Below, in pieces: positions 21,069 through 29,567 of a DNA stretch of 64,000 bases (positions are counted from its first letter, which is position 1; the number at the start of each line of letters is the position of its first letter). A program made the position numbers and the translations under genes. This DNA is from Variovorax sp. PAMC26660 (GTDB lineage Bacteria; Pseudomonadota; Gammaproteobacteria; Burkholderiales; Burkholderiaceae_C): contig NZ_CP060295.1 in assembly GCF_014302995.1 (NCBI RefSeq), forward strand, positions 992,001 through 1,056,000, read 5' to 3'. Below the pieces are notes generated by a model. The model searched no databases and was not told the DNA's origin. It worked only from the letters and a program-made list of their open reading frames with translations.

Positions 21069-21827
21069 ATGGACGATCACGACCTGCTGCGCTACTCGCG
21101 CCATATCCTGCTTGAAGAGTTCGGCATCGACGGGCAGGCGCGCGTCAGTGCCGGGCGTGTTCTGGTGATCGGCGCAGGCGGATTGGGCTCCCCCGTCGCG
21201 CTTTACCTTGCCGCCGCCGGTGTCGGCCACATCACTCTGGTGGACGACGACGAAGTCGACCTCACCAATCTCCAGCGGCAGATTGCCCACACCAACGCCC
21301 GCGTCGGCAGCCCCAAGGTGGAATCCGCTGCGCAGGCGATGCGCGACATCAACCCCGACATCGCCATCGAAACTCACGCTCTGTGTGCCGACGAAGCACT
21401 GCTGTCGCGCCTTCTCGCGGCAGCCGATGTTGTGGTGGACTGCTGCGACAACTTCGCCACCCGCCACGCGATCAACCGTGCCTGCGTGGCACATGCCAAG
21501 CCACTCGTGGCGGGCGCAGCGATCCGTTTCGACGGCCAGTTGAGCGTGTACGACACACGCGATGCCGCTTCGCCCTGCTACGCCTGCCTGTTCCCCCCCG
21601 ACGCTGCCTTCGAGGAAACGCGTTGCGCGGTACTGGGCGTGTTCGGCCCCGTGGTCGGCACCATCGGCACGCTGCAGGCCAGCGAGGCGCTCAAGCTGCT
21701 CGCAGGCATCGGCCCGTCGCTGGCGGGCAAGCTGCTGATGTTCGACGGTCGCAGCACGGCGTTCGACACGCTGCGCGTGGCGCGAGACCCGCACTGCAGC
21801 GTCTGCGCCCAACGCCCCGGCGCCTGA
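21069..21827 (+). CDS. moeB: HesA/MoeB/ThiF-family sulfur-carrier adenylyltransferase
   Basis: 252 residues. These E1-like enzymes adenylate the C-terminal glycine of MoaD or ThiS for sulfur transfer. The ATP-binding motif VIGAGGLGSPVALYLAAAGVG is near residue 32, DDDEVDLTNLQRQ carries the catalytic Asp/Arg pair, and two CxxC zinc pairs (CYAC near 176 and CSVC near 245) are intact. No C-terminal rhodanese domain is present. MoeB versus ThiF cannot be separated from sequence; no moaD or thiS is nearby. Its 3' end is 15 bp from the convergent AsmA gene. Confidence 0.88.
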   Translation: MDDHDLLRYSRHILLEEFGIDGQARVSAGRVLVIGAGGLGSPVALYLAAAGVGHITLVDDDEVDLTNLQRQIAHTNARVGSPKVESAAQAMRDINPDIAIETHALCADEALLSRLLAAADVVVDCCDNFATRHAINRACVAHAKPLVAGAAIRFDGQLSVYDTRDAASPCYACLFPPDAAFEETRCAVLGVFGPVVGTIGTLQASEALKLLAGIGPSLAGKLLMFDGRSTAFDTLRVARDPHCSVCAQRPGA

Positions 21828-21842
21828 CCCCTGCATCCGGCC

Positions 21843-23855
21843 TCAAGGCTGCCTGGCGCCCTTCGCCCTCGCAGCCCCATTGGCCGCGGCCCCAGCCGTC
21901 GGACGATTCGCATCCGCCACCACACCCTTGCAATCCGAATCCTCGCCGGGCCCGGTCTCGATGGTCGCGGCCAGCGCCAGCAGCGGATTGATGGCGCCGA
22001 GCGCCAGCGCGGCAAGGCCTCGCCCTGCCAGAGGCGCGATCTCGATGCCACCCTTCGGGCTGCCGAAGGTGCCACCCACGACCAGCGGCGTGCGGATCGA
22101 AAGGATGCTCTTGCTCTTGGGCTCCGGATGCACCACGAAATCGAGCGTTTCATTGGCCAGATTGGCCTGGCCGCTGGCGGTGAACAGCGCATTGGTGGTG
22201 TCCACCACGAGCGTGCGCCCGGTCATCAGGCCCTTGTTGACGTCGAAGGCAATGGCCGCACAACGCAACTCGACATTGCGGTCGCCACGCAGCAAAAACT
22301 TGATGATGTCGCCGCCCACGAGCGTCGCGAACACGGGCAGCAGGTTGCCGAACTGGCCGCGCCCAGACAGCACCGCCACGTCGCCCGACGCCCCACCGAG
22401 CCAGTTGGCCACAGAGCTGCCCGGCCCCGAGAGGTTGAGGCGACCATCGAGACGGCCCACGCTGTTGCCCGTGGTTTCGAGCTTGGGGAACAGGCGGGCC
22501 AGTTGCATGCCCCGCAGGTCGAGCGAGGCACGGATGTCCGCCGGGTTCTTCGCCCCATCGATGCGGATGGCGCCCACCAGCTTGCCGCCACCCACGCCCA
22601 GGTCGAGCGGATCGAGCGTGAGCACGCCATCGTTCAGCTTCACCTGCACGCTGCCGCTGTCCAGCGGAATCTCGCGCACGTTGCGGATGCGATCGGCCGT
22701 GTACTTCACGTCGGCATTCATGGCGCGCAAACGCTCGAAGTCGAGCGGCGCGGTGGGCAGCACCTTGCCACCCGCCGGACGCTTGACCTGCGTGATCGTC
22801 GGCGGAGGTGCGACGCCTTCCACTGCGTTGGCCGTGCGTGCCGTCGGCGGCAGGCCGATCAGCGGCCCAAGGTCGTCCATGTCCATCACCTTCGAGCGCA
22901 GCTCGCCCGCCAGATGAGGCAGGCTCCCAGCTTGGTCGAAGCGCATGTCGCCCGCGATGTCTGACAGGCCCAGCTTGCCCTTGAGGCCCGCCACTGCCCA
23001 CAGCTTGCCGCGCTTGCTCAGGTCGCCGCTCAGCGCGTAGGGCGAGGTCTGCGGCAGCGCGATGCCCAGCAACGGGAACAGTGCGCCCAGCGTCTGTCCC
23101 TTGATCTCGAACTTGGCATCGATGCCGTCGAGCCCCGCCAGCTCGGCCACGGTGCCGGTGGCCTTGAGTTGCGTCTGCCCGGCCGCAGCAGTGATCTCCA
23201 GCGGAAACGGCGGCGCGCCGGCGGCGTTGATCTGCAGCACGTTGCCCGTGCGGCCACTGGCGGTCAGCGGCTGTCCCTTGTAACGGCCCTTGATGCGGTA
23301 GTTGAGCGGCAACTCGCCGCGGCTCGTGTCGTAGCTCAGGTCGGCGTGCAGGTCGACGCGCAGGTGCTTGGCCAGGAAGTCGACCGCCCCGGTGTCGACC
23401 TGGATGAGCCCGATGCTGGGCACCGTGCCCGAATCGGAGGTGTCCTTGCCGAGCGCCCAGGTGCGGCGCCCGTCCTGCTCCATCTGGAGCCCGACCGTGG
23501 GCGAGAAAAGCGCCAGGCGTGGAATGTCGATCTTGCTGGCGATCAGCGGCCAGACGCGGATGTCGAACTCGGCGCGGTCGGCTTTCACCAGGTAGGGGTC
23601 GCGCGCCCACGAAGGGTTGGCGAACTCCAGGCCGTCGAGCTTGACGGTGGCCGTGCGCCAGCCCAGGTCGACATCGAGCCGCCGCGTGATCTCGAACTTG
23701 CGTCCGGTCTTCTCGCTCACGTAGCGATTGACCGGCTCGCGCAGCACGTCCCACGGAAAGAAGATCAGCGCAATCAGCAATGCGGCGAGCAGCAGCACGA
23801 GGGACACCAGCAGCTTCTGCCAGACCGGCCGGGTGCGAAAGATGTGCGTTGCCAT
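21843..23855 (-). CDS. AsmA family protein
   Basis: About 670 residues from the ATG at 23855 (a TTG six bases upstream is also possible). One N-terminal membrane helix (residues ~14–36) anchors a large periplasmic domain. The region after it (REPVNRYVSEKTGRKFEI) is the AsmA N-terminal motif, and repeated beta-rich segments such as RLDGRLNLSGPGSSVANWLGG and FVVHPEPKSKSILSIRTPLVVGGTFGSPK mark the AsmA C-terminal domain. AsmA/TamB-type proteins form hydrophobic bridges used in outer membrane lipid or protein biogenesis. The extreme C-terminus is Ala/Arg-rich and probably disordered. Confidence 0.88.
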   Translation of the reverse strand: MATHIFRTRPVWQKLLVSLVLLLAALLIALIFFPWDVLREPVNRYVSEKTGRKFEITRRLDVDLGWRTATVKLDGLEFANPSWARDPYLVKADRAEFDIRVWPLIASKIDIPRLALFSPTVGLQMEQDGRRTWALGKDTSDSGTVPSIGLIQVDTGAVDFLAKHLRVDLHADLSYDTSRGELPLNYRIKGRYKGQPLTASGRTGNVLQINAAGAPPFPLEITAAAGQTQLKATGTVAELAGLDGIDAKFEIKGQTLGALFPLLGIALPQTSPYALSGDLSKRGKLWAVAGLKGKLGLSDIAGDMRFDQAGSLPHLAGELRSKVMDMDDLGPLIGLPPTARTANAVEGVAPPPTITQVKRPAGGKVLPTAPLDFERLRAMNADVKYTADRIRNVREIPLDSGSVQVKLNDGVLTLDPLDLGVGGGKLVGAIRIDGAKNPADIRASLDLRGMQLARLFPKLETTGNSVGRLDGRLNLSGPGSSVANWLGGASGDVAVLSGRGQFGNLLPVFATLVGGDIIKFLLRGDRNVELRCAAIAFDVNKGLMTGRTLVVDTTNALFTASGQANLANETLDFVVHPEPKSKSILSIRTPLVVGGTFGSPKGGIEIAPLAGRGLAALALGAINPLLALAATIETGPGEDSDCKGVVADANRPTAGAAANGAARAKGARQP

Positions 23856-24092
23856 GTTCAAGTGAATACCTCAGTGGAGACAGGCCCCGGGTCGGCAATG
23901 GACCGCACAAACCGTGCGGCATTGCCTACGAATGCGCTGCCGGCAGCGCGTGCGTCGGAACACGCCTACAACACCCGGCCCATGAACCCTGCATGATGCG
24001 CGACGGGATGGCCTCAATGTCCATGTGCAGGCATTCCCTCAGCGGGGGCGCTTCGGGTGCACCTGCCAACGTCAGAGGAAGCGTGGCTCGGC
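23856..24092. other. Intergenic region between AsmA and the stand-alone receiver
   Basis: A 237-bp gap between divergent genes. It contains a short hairpin (CCGCAC-N5-GTGCGG near 23905–23922) without a T-tract. No protein-coding signal was seen. Promoters for both neighbours must be here, but no clear consensus boxes were recognised. Confidence 0.5.
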
Positions 24093-24497
24093 ATGGATTC
24101 CAGATTGCAGACATACGTCGTCGAAGACAACCTCACGATCCGTGAAAACCTCATTGGCACGCTGGAAGAACTCACCTGCACCACGGTCGTCGGTTTTGCC
24201 GAGACCGAAGACCACGCACGCGAATGGCTGCTCGGCCACGGCCCCGAATGGGACCTGGCGATCGTCGATCTTTTTCTCAAGCAGGGCAGCGGTCTGGGTG
24301 TGCTGCAGGCCTGCCAGGCACGCAAGCCGACCCAGAAGGTGGTGGTGCTCAGCAACTATGCAACACCCGACATCCGGCGGCGTTGTGCCGAATTCGGTGT
24401 CGACGCGGTGTTCGACAAGTCGAACGAAATCGACGCGTTGGTCGACTTCTGCCTCGCGCAGGCCAAGGCATTGCGCCGTGCGCCCGAGGCGGGCTGA
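24093..24497 (+). CDS. Stand-alone receiver-domain response regulator
   Basis: 134 residues from the ATG at 24093; an upstream GTG at 24057 would add 12 residues. The whole protein is a single CheY-like receiver with no output domain. The acidic pair is E11/D12 (YVVEDN), the phosphorylation site is D59 (IVDLF), a serine follows in VVVLSN, and the conserved lysine is in VFDKS. It probably acts by phosphate transfer or protein contact. It lies 43 bp from the convergent NarL-type regulator, which is itself divergent from a histidine kinase, so all three may form one signalling unit. Confidence 0.85.
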   Translation: MDSRLQTYVVEDNLTIRENLIGTLEELTCTTVVGFAETEDHAREWLLGHGPEWDLAIVDLFLKQGSGLGVLQACQARKPTQKVVVLSNYATPDIRRRCAEFGVDAVFDKSNEIDALVDFCLAQAKALRRAPEAG

Positions 24498-24540
24498 AGA
24501 AGAAACCGGCCCCGGCCTCTCCCCCACCCCCATGCGCCTG

Positions 24541-25173
24541 TCAGTCGATCAGCTTGTTCTTCAGCGCGTAGTACGTCAGGTCGCTGTTGGACGAGAGGTT
24601 CATCTTCTCCATCAGGCGCGTGCGGTAGGTGCTCACCGTCTTCACCGACAGCGACAGCGTCTTGGCGATGTCTCCCGCGGTCTCGCCCTTGGCCAGCTTC
24701 AGGAACACCTGGAATTCGCGTTCCGACAGTTGCTCGTGCGGTGCCGCGTCGTCCTTGCGGTCGAGCTGGCGGGCCAGCAGTTCGGCCACGGCGGGCGTGA
24801 TGTAGCGGCGGCCCAGCGAGATGGTGCGGATGGCGTTGACGATCTCGATCGGATCGCACTCCTTGTTCAGGTAGCCGCTCGCGCCCTGACGGATCAGGTT
24901 CATCGCGTAGTGCTCTTCCGGATAGCCACTCAGGATGAGGATGCCCACATCCGGCGCCTTGGCCCGGATCATGGCCAGCGCATCGATTCCGCTCTGCCCC
25001 GGCATCGAAAGATCCATGACCAGCACGTCCAGCTCCGTGGTGCGCACCAGCTCGATGGCTTCGCGCCCGCTGGCTGCCTCACCCGCCACGCGCAGGTCCA
25101 CGTGCTCGGAGAAGAACTGCCGGAGGCCCGATCGCACGATGGCGTGGTCGTCCACAATTCCAATTTTGATCAT
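24541..25173 (-). CDS. NarL/FixJ-family response regulator
   Basis: 210 residues. A receiver (1–120) with D8/D9, phosphoacceptor D54 (VMDLSMPG) and lysine in YLNKE is followed by a LuxR-type HTH (about 145–205; LSEREFQVFLKLAKGETAGDIAKTLSLSVKTVSTYRTRLMEKM). The family binds DNA as a dimer after phosphorylation, similar to UvrY/GacA and NarL. Its start is 107 bp from the start of the CHASE3 kinase gene, which has the HisKA_3 type of dimerisation domain that normally pairs with NarL regulators, so they are very likely cognate. Confidence 0.93.
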   Translation of the reverse strand: MIKIGIVDDHAIVRSGLRQFFSEHVDLRVAGEAASGREAIELVRTTELDVLVMDLSMPGQSGIDALAMIRAKAPDVGILILSGYPEEHYAMNLIRQGASGYLNKECDPIEIVNAIRTISLGRRYITPAVAELLARQLDRKDDAAPHEQLSEREFQVFLKLAKGETAGDIAKTLSLSVKTVSTYRTRLMEKMNLSSNSDLTYYALKNKLID

Positions 25174-25280
25174 CTGTTACTTTCGTCGTTGTGTTGCGCG
25201 CATGCGGTCCGCCACATGCCGGGCCCCTGATTGTTGTCAATTATTCACGAACTTGCGTAGTAAGCAGCTTTGAAAGTTTC
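25174..25280. promoter_or_regulatory. Divergent promoter region of response regulator and CHASE3 kinase
   Basis: The 107 bp between the two start codons must hold promoters in both directions. A possible plus-strand pair is TTGTCA at 25234–25239 and TAGTAA at 25258–25263 with an 18-bp spacer; the -10 match is weak. The sequence around 25230–25265 is noticeably AT-rich. A shared region like this allows the regulator to control both genes. Confidence 0.35.
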
Positions 25281-26624
25281 ATGCACTGGCTAGTCCCTCA
25301 AAAAATGGCCGTGAGCCTCCTGCTCGCGGCACTGGCTGCGCTGGCCCTCGTCGGCATCAACGAGGCCGGCTACCGGCAGTCGAGTCGCGCCCTGGCCGAC
25401 ATCGACGAGGCCCAGCAGGTTCGCGGCACGCTCAACCAGATCCTGCAGAACATGCTCGATGCCGAAACCGGCCAGCGAGGCTATCTGCTGACCGGCGAAA
25501 CCAGCTACCGGCAACCCTACGACTCGGCGGTCAAGGAGGTCGACAGCCACCTCGCGAGCCTGCGCCGACTGTACGCCGAGCGGCCGGCCGAACTCACCCA
25601 GCTGACCGAGCTGTCCAAGCACGTGTTGCGCAAGATCGCCGAGATGGACATGAGCGTGCGGCTGCGCCAGGACGGCAAGGAAGACGCCTGGAAGTTCGTC
25701 ATCACGACCGACGTCGGCCGCGAAGAGATGGATGCCATCCGCGCCACTGCGGGCGAGCTGGTCAAGATCAGCAACAAGACCCTGCACGAGAGCCAGGTCC
25801 AGGTGCTCAAGTCGCTGCAGCTTGCTCGCATCGGCACCGCCATCGTGGCGCTGGCCGCGCTGATCGCCTTCTTCCTTTACCTGCGCCAGACCCATGCCCT
25901 GCGCTCCATCGGCGAGCGCCAGCAGGAAGCCTTGCAACGCGAACGCAACGCCCTGGAGGACGAGGTGCGCGAGCGCACCGCCTCGCTGGCCGAGCTGGCG
26001 ACCCACTTGCAGGACGTTCGCGAAACCGAGCGCGGCTACCTGGCGCGTGAACTGCACGACGAGCTGGGCTCGCTGCTCACCGCCGCCAAGCTCGACGTGG
26101 CACGCCTCAAATCGCGGCTGGTGGATGCGCCCGACGCCATCCAGCGGCTGCAGCATCTGACCGAACTGCTCAACAGCGGCATCGCGCTCAAGCGCCGCAT
26201 CATCGAAGACCTGCGGCCGTCCTCGCTCTCGAACCTCGGGCTGGTCGCGTCGCTGGAAATCCTGGGACGCGAGTTCGCCGAGCGCTCGGGCCTGCAGATC
26301 GAGATGGTGCTGGAGCCCGTGACGATGGACGAATCGCGCCAGCTCACGATCTACCGCATGGTCCAGGAAAGCCTGACCAACATCGGCAAGTACGCGGAGG
26401 CCAGCGAAGCCACCATCGTGATGAAGAACTACGAGAACCATGTGATCGTGGAAGTCGCGGATAACGGCAAGGGCTTCGACGCCCAGCGCGTGCGGCCGTC
26501 GACGCACGGCCTTGCGGGCATGCGCCACCGGGTGGAAGCGGCCCGCGGCAAGCTCACGGTGTCCTCGACACCCGGCCGGGGCACGCGCCTGAGCGCCATG
26601 CTGCCGGTCGTCAAACCGAGCTGA
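25281..26624 (+). CDS. CHASE3-domain sensor histidine kinase (NarX/DegS type)
   Basis: 447 residues from the ATG at 25281. Two membrane helices (about 9–27 and 193–213) flank a periplasmic CHASE3 domain, recognised by QNMLDAETGQRGYLLTGETSYRQPY. A coiled coil (220–250) leads to HisKA_3 with the phosphorylated histidine at H259 (ARELHDELGSLL). The HATPase_c domain shows the N box VQESLTNIGKYAEA and the G boxes DNGKGFD and HGLAGMRHR. The stimulus is unknown; CHASE3 domains sense extracellular signals. Its likely partner is the divergent NarL-type regulator, and the stand-alone receiver may compete for phosphate. Confidence 0.93.
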   Translation: MHWLVPQKMAVSLLLAALAALALVGINEAGYRQSSRALADIDEAQQVRGTLNQILQNMLDAETGQRGYLLTGETSYRQPYDSAVKEVDSHLASLRRLYAERPAELTQLTELSKHVLRKIAEMDMSVRLRQDGKEDAWKFVITTDVGREEMDAIRATAGELVKISNKTLHESQVQVLKSLQLARIGTAIVALAALIAFFLYLRQTHALRSIGERQQEALQRERNALEDEVRERTASLAELATHLQDVRETERGYLARELHDELGSLLTAAKLDVARLKSRLVDAPDAIQRLQHLTELLNSGIALKRRIIEDLRPSSLSNLGLVASLEILGREFAERSGLQIEMVLEPVTMDESRQLTIYRMVQESLTNIGKYAEASEATIVMKNYENHVIVEVADNGKGFDAQRVRPSTHGLAGMRHRVEAARGKLTVSSTPGRGTRLSAMLPVVKPS

Positions 26625-26809
26625 ATCGGCACTCCTTCACGGCCCTGTGCGGAGTGACTCGGCCATCTCCTACGCACCTCATCCCCGACCGCTGACAGGT
26701 CCCGCGCAGGGCCCCAATTAAGGTTGCTCCAAGCCATCCGGCTCTTCCTTGCGAGGTTCCGGATGCGCTGTTCATCAAAACAACGAGGGCAGCCTCGAAG
26801 GAGTTCCGC
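26625..26809. other. Gap before DUF1328 gene
   Basis: A 185-bp region between the kinase and the stress-type membrane gene cluster. No coding signal was seen. It presumably holds the promoter of the downstream cluster; no clear box was recognised. A ribosome site (GAAGGAG) lies just before the ATG at 26810. Confidence 0.4.
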
Positions 26810-26974
26810 ATGTTGCATTACGCAGTGGTGTTTCTGGTCATCGCGCTGATCGCCGCACTGTTTGGCTTCGGTGGCATTGCCGCCAGCGCAGTCGGCATTG
26901 CCAAGATCCTTTTCGTGATCTTCGCCGTGCTTGCCATCGCCAGCTTCCTGGCCGGCTTGCTACGACGCAAGTAG
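26810..26974 (+). CDS. DUF1328 small membrane protein (YtjA-like)
   Basis: 54 residues, strong GAAGGAG ribosome site about 6 bases upstream of the ATG. The protein is two hydrophobic helices separated by a short glycine turn ([19 protein letters not shown]), ending in RRK, the pattern of the DUF1328/YtjA family. These proteins are small inner-membrane proteins found with stress-response genes and have no known activity. It is the first gene of a row of small membrane proteins reading in the same direction. Confidence 0.88.
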   Translation: MLHYAVVFLVIALIAALFGFGGIAASAVGIAKILFVIFAVLAIASFLAGLLRRK

Positions 26975-27028
26975 CGTAGTTACGATCCACAGGCTCCCGC
27001 ATTTCATCTTTCCGAAAAGGACTTACAC

Positions 27029-27403
27029 ATGAACACGACCAAGACCCCCTCGCAGCTCGCCGACGACGCGCGCCAGACCGCCAACGACGCGGTCGAATCG
27101 ACCCGCGCCTATGCACAGAACGCGGTGAATGCGGCGGGCGAAAAGGTCCGCGACCTGCGCCGCGATGCCGAGCCGGCCGTCGAGCAACTGGCCGCCCGCG
27201 TGCAGCAAGCCGTGCAGCGCGGCCTGGACGCCGCATCGACCACCAGCGCCCGTGCGCAGCGCCGCATCGAGAAGGCTGCCGACGTCACCGGCCGCTACAT
27301 CTCGGACCAGCCCGTGCGCTCGGTGCTGCTCGCCGCTGCCGCCGGCGCCGCCATCACCGCGCTCATCGTGCTGGCCAGCCGCCGCAGCCGGGACGACTAC
27401 TGA
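27029..27403 (+). CDS. YqjD/ElaB (DUF883) family membrane-anchored protein
   Basis: 124 residues. A long charged helical region (residues 1–90; LADDARQTANDAVESTRAYAQ) is followed by the C-terminal DQPVRSVLLAAAAGAAITALIVL membrane segment and an RRSRDDY tail, the layout of the ElaB/YqjD/DUF883 family. In Escherichia coli these C-tail-anchored proteins associate with ribosomes in stationary phase and depend on RpoS. Here the gene is followed by YqjE- and YqjK-like genes, matching the yqjDEK order. Confidence 0.88.
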   Translation: MNTTKTPSQLADDARQTANDAVESTRAYAQNAVNAAGEKVRDLRRDAEPAVEQLAARVQQAVQRGLDAASTTSARAQRRIEKAADVTGRYISDQPVRSVLLAAAAGAAITALIVLASRRSRDDY

Positions 27404-27438
27404 TCCGCTGATTTTTCGTTCCACCGATCCCCCGCACC

Positions 27439-27822
27439 ATGCTTCATCCGATCTTCTCCACGGTGCTCGGGCATCCGGAACTCATCGCTGAACACGTCGC
27501 CAACTACGCCGCCCTCGTCCGGCAGGAAACCGCACAGGCGGGGCGCGGCCTCGTCGCCCGCCTGGTCGCGGGCGTGCTGGCGGCGGCAAGCGCCATGCTG
27601 GCCCTCGGGCTGATCGGCGTGGCCGTGCTGCTCGGTGTGCTGCATGGCAGCTTTCATTGGGTGCTGGTCATCGTGCCGGGCGTCGCCGTGCTGATCGCGG
27701 CCTTCTGTGCCTGGTACGCGATGCATCCCAACCCGGGCTACGGCTTCGACGACCTGCGCACGCAGCTCGACGCCGACCTGCAAGCCCTGCACAACGCCGG
27801 AGCCCACCATGGCCAGCGCTGA
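27439..27822 (+). CDS. YqjE-like phage-holin-family (DUF1469) membrane protein
   Basis: 127 residues. A cytoplasmic amphipathic N-terminus (HPELIAEHVANYAALVRQE) leads into two membrane helices at about 38–62 and 70–93, as in the DUF1469/Phage_holin_3_6 family. Despite the family name these proteins are chromosomal and not linked to lysis. Its last 14 bases overlap the next gene, so translation is coupled. The role is unknown; it accompanies the YqjD-like protein. Confidence 0.82.
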   Translation: MLHPIFSTVLGHPELIAEHVANYAALVRQETAQAGRGLVARLVAGVLAAASAMLALGLIGVAVLLGVLHGSFHWVLVIVPGVAVLIAAFCAWYAMHPNPGYGFDDLRTQLDADLQALHNAGAHHGQR

Positions 27823-28306
27823 CCGTTCCCCCCTCCCCCTGACCCCACAGCAGCGCCTGGCCATTTCGCGCCGTGCGCTGGTGCGGCAACTGAACGGCGG
27901 CGAGGAAGAAGCGCGCCACCCGGCGCGCGAACCCGACGACGATCTGGAATATGCACACCACGACAACCCGGCAGGCGCGGCCTACGCAGCGCCTGCGCAG
28001 GGCCGCGGCGGCAACGTCTGGGGCTCGATGGCGCGCAGCGTGGTGCAGCGCTGGTGGCGCCGCCACCCGGCCCATGCGGTGGGCCAACTGGCGCGCCCCC
28101 TGCTCGAACATTACGCGCGCAAGGAGCCGGCCAAGCTGATGGCGGCCGCGGCGGCCACCGGCGCGGTGCTGGTGCTCGTCAAGCCGTGGCGCCTGCTGTC
28201 CGTCACGGCAGTGCTGGCTGCGGTGCTGAAAACATCCGACGTGGCTGACATCGTCAACACGTTGATGCAGAAGACCACAAGCCCCCCACGAAAGGACCCT
28301 CCATGA
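27809..28306 (+). CDS. Hypothetical membrane-associated protein in YqjK position
   Basis: 165 residues from the ATG at 27809, inside the end of the preceding gene. Residues 1–70 are charged and low in hydrophobicity, with a PLTPQQRLAISRRALVRQL start. Residues ~85–150 include WWRRHPAHAVGQLARPLLEHYARK, then a hydrophobic LMAAAAATGAVLVLV helix and a second weak one. The position after YqjD- and YqjE-like genes suggests a YqjK counterpart, but similarity is only positional. The stop overlaps the next start (ATGA). No function can be assigned. Confidence 0.75.
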   Translation: MASADRSPLPLTPQQRLAISRRALVRQLNGGEEEARHPAREPDDDLEYAHHDNPAGAAYAAPAQGRGGNVWGSMARSVVQRWWRRHPAHAVGQLARPLLEHYARKEPAKLMAAAAATGAVLVLVKPWRLLSVTAVLAAVLKTSDVADIVNTLMQKTTSPPRKDPP

Positions 28307-28863
28307 AAGCCGTTGTTTCCTCTTCTTCCAAGGCTGCCGATCACAAGCACCTGGTGCTCGACCAGCGTGGGCTCGACGCGGCACGCCAGAGCCTTGACGA
28401 TGGCGCCGTGACGCCCAGCTACGGCCCCTGGCGCGACGACGTCGTCAAGCTGCTCAACGACGCGCTGGCCACCGAGCTGGTGTGCGTGCTGCGCTACAAG
28501 CGCCATTACTTCACCGCCAACGGTGTCGAGTCGCCCGCCATCGCCGACGAATTCCTGGTGCACGCCAACGAAGAATCGGGCCATGCCGACCGCATTGCCG
28601 AACGCATCGTGCAACTGGGCGGCGAACCCGATTTCGCGCCCGGCCACCTGCTCGAGCGAAGCCACGCCGCCTACGACGAATCGACCGACCTGCAGGCAAT
28701 GGTGCGCGCCAACCTCATTGCCGAACGCATCGCAGTGGAGTCGTACCGCCAGATGATTGCGCTGATCGGCGACAAAGACCCGACCACGCGCCGCATGCTC
28801 GAGGACATTCTTTCCGACGAGGAAGAGCATGCCGACGAACTGAAGGACTGGCTCGGCCACTGA
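28303..28863 (+). CDS. Ferritin-like (bacterioferritin-type) diiron protein
   Basis: 186 residues. A four-helix bundle with a complete set of likely diiron ligands: E58, E91-x-x-H94, an acidic residue near E141/E146, and E173-x-x-H176. The first ~40 residues are a non-conserved leader. The helix motifs match ferritin-like and Dps/bacterioferritin relatives in stress clusters of proteobacteria. Iron oxidation/storage or peroxide removal is the likely role. The ATG overlaps the previous stop, so four small genes from the YqjD-like gene onward are probably one transcript that ends at the hairpin right after this gene. Confidence 0.85.
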   Translation: MKAVVSSSSKAADHKHLVLDQRGLDAARQSLDDGAVTPSYGPWRDDVVKLLNDALATELVCVLRYKRHYFTANGVESPAIADEFLVHANEESGHADRIAERIVQLGGEPDFAPGHLLERSHAAYDESTDLQAMVRANLIAERIAVESYRQMIALIGDKDPTTRRMLEDILSDEEEHADELKDWLGH

Positions 28864-28896
28864 TCGATGCACCCGGGCCCGAGCGGCCCGCCCAAG

Positions 28897-28924
28897 AAAA
28901 AGCCCGGCCATGACCGGGCTTTTT
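28897..28924 (+). terminator. Rho-independent terminator
   Basis: A near-perfect hairpin with AAAAAGCCCGG on one side and CCGGGCTTTTT on the other around a CATGA loop. It follows the ferritin-like gene and, being palindromic with an A-tract and T-tract, works in both directions, also ending the minus-strand BON gene. Confidence 0.85.
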
Positions 28925-28950
28925 GCTGTCTGTGACGGGGACCGGGACGA

Positions 28951-29469
28951 TCAGCTCTTCACGTCGAGCTGGTTGTCCACCGAGGTCACGCCCTGCACGC
29001 CCTTGGCGATCTCTTCGGCGCGGGCCTTGGCAGCGGCCGAGGGTGCGGGGCCCTTCAGGCTCACGGCGCCGCCCTTGGTGTCGACATTGATCTTGATCGC
29101 GCTCAGGTCCGGGTCCTTCGCCAGGCCCGCCGAGACAGAGGCGGTGATGGCGGCGTCGTCAACGGTCGCGCTCACAGTTGCGCCGGCGTCCTTGACGGCT
29201 TCCTTCACATTGGCCATGCCTTCCTTCACATCGGCGGTGGTGCCGGAGGCATCGGCCTTGGCCTTGGCTTCCTTGAGGGCCTGCTCGGTCTTGGCGGCGG
29301 CGGTGTCGGCGGCCTGTTCGGTCTTGGCGACCGCGCTGTCGAGCTTTTCACCGGCGGTGCGGTTGTCCGATTTGTCGCAGGCGGCCAGCGTCAGTGCGGC
29401 GCCGGCCACGAGCACGGCGAGCCACGCGCGCGAATGCGGCATGGCGGTGTATGGGTTTGATTTGTTCAT
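28951..29469 (-). CDS. BON-domain lipoprotein
   Basis: 172 residues from the ATG at 29469, with a strong GGAGGA ribosome site. An N-terminal hydrophobic stretch ends in the lipobox LAAC at about residue 31. A long Ala/Lys/Glu-rich helical linker (residues 45–105) precedes the BON domain (about 108–172; DDAAITASVSAGLAKDPDLSAIKINVD, then GVTSVDNQLDV). BON domains bind phospholipid surfaces and occur in OsmY-type periplasmic proteins induced by osmotic or stationary-phase stress. A CsbD gene lies upstream in the same direction, matching a general stress role. Confidence 0.88.
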   Translation of the reverse strand: MNKSNPYTAMPHSRAWLAVLVAGAALTLAACDKSDNRTAGEKLDSAVAKTEQAADTAAAKTEQALKEAKAKADASGTTADVKEGMANVKEAVKDAGATVSATVDDAAITASVSAGLAKDPDLSAIKINVDTKGGAVSLKGPAPSAAAKARAEEIAKGVQGVTSVDNQLDVKS

Positions 29470-29567
29470 TGAAATCCTCCTGTCGCTCATCGGAAAACGG
29501 GAAATACGGGAAATGGAAAGGAAGTTGCGCGCACCGGGCGCGCAACCCTGTTCGGTCAACGGTCAGG

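Noticed and set aside
27439..27822. Phage holin as evidence of a prophage
   Set aside because: The family name is historical; the gene is part of a chromosomal YqjD/YqjE-type stress cluster with no phage genes nearby.
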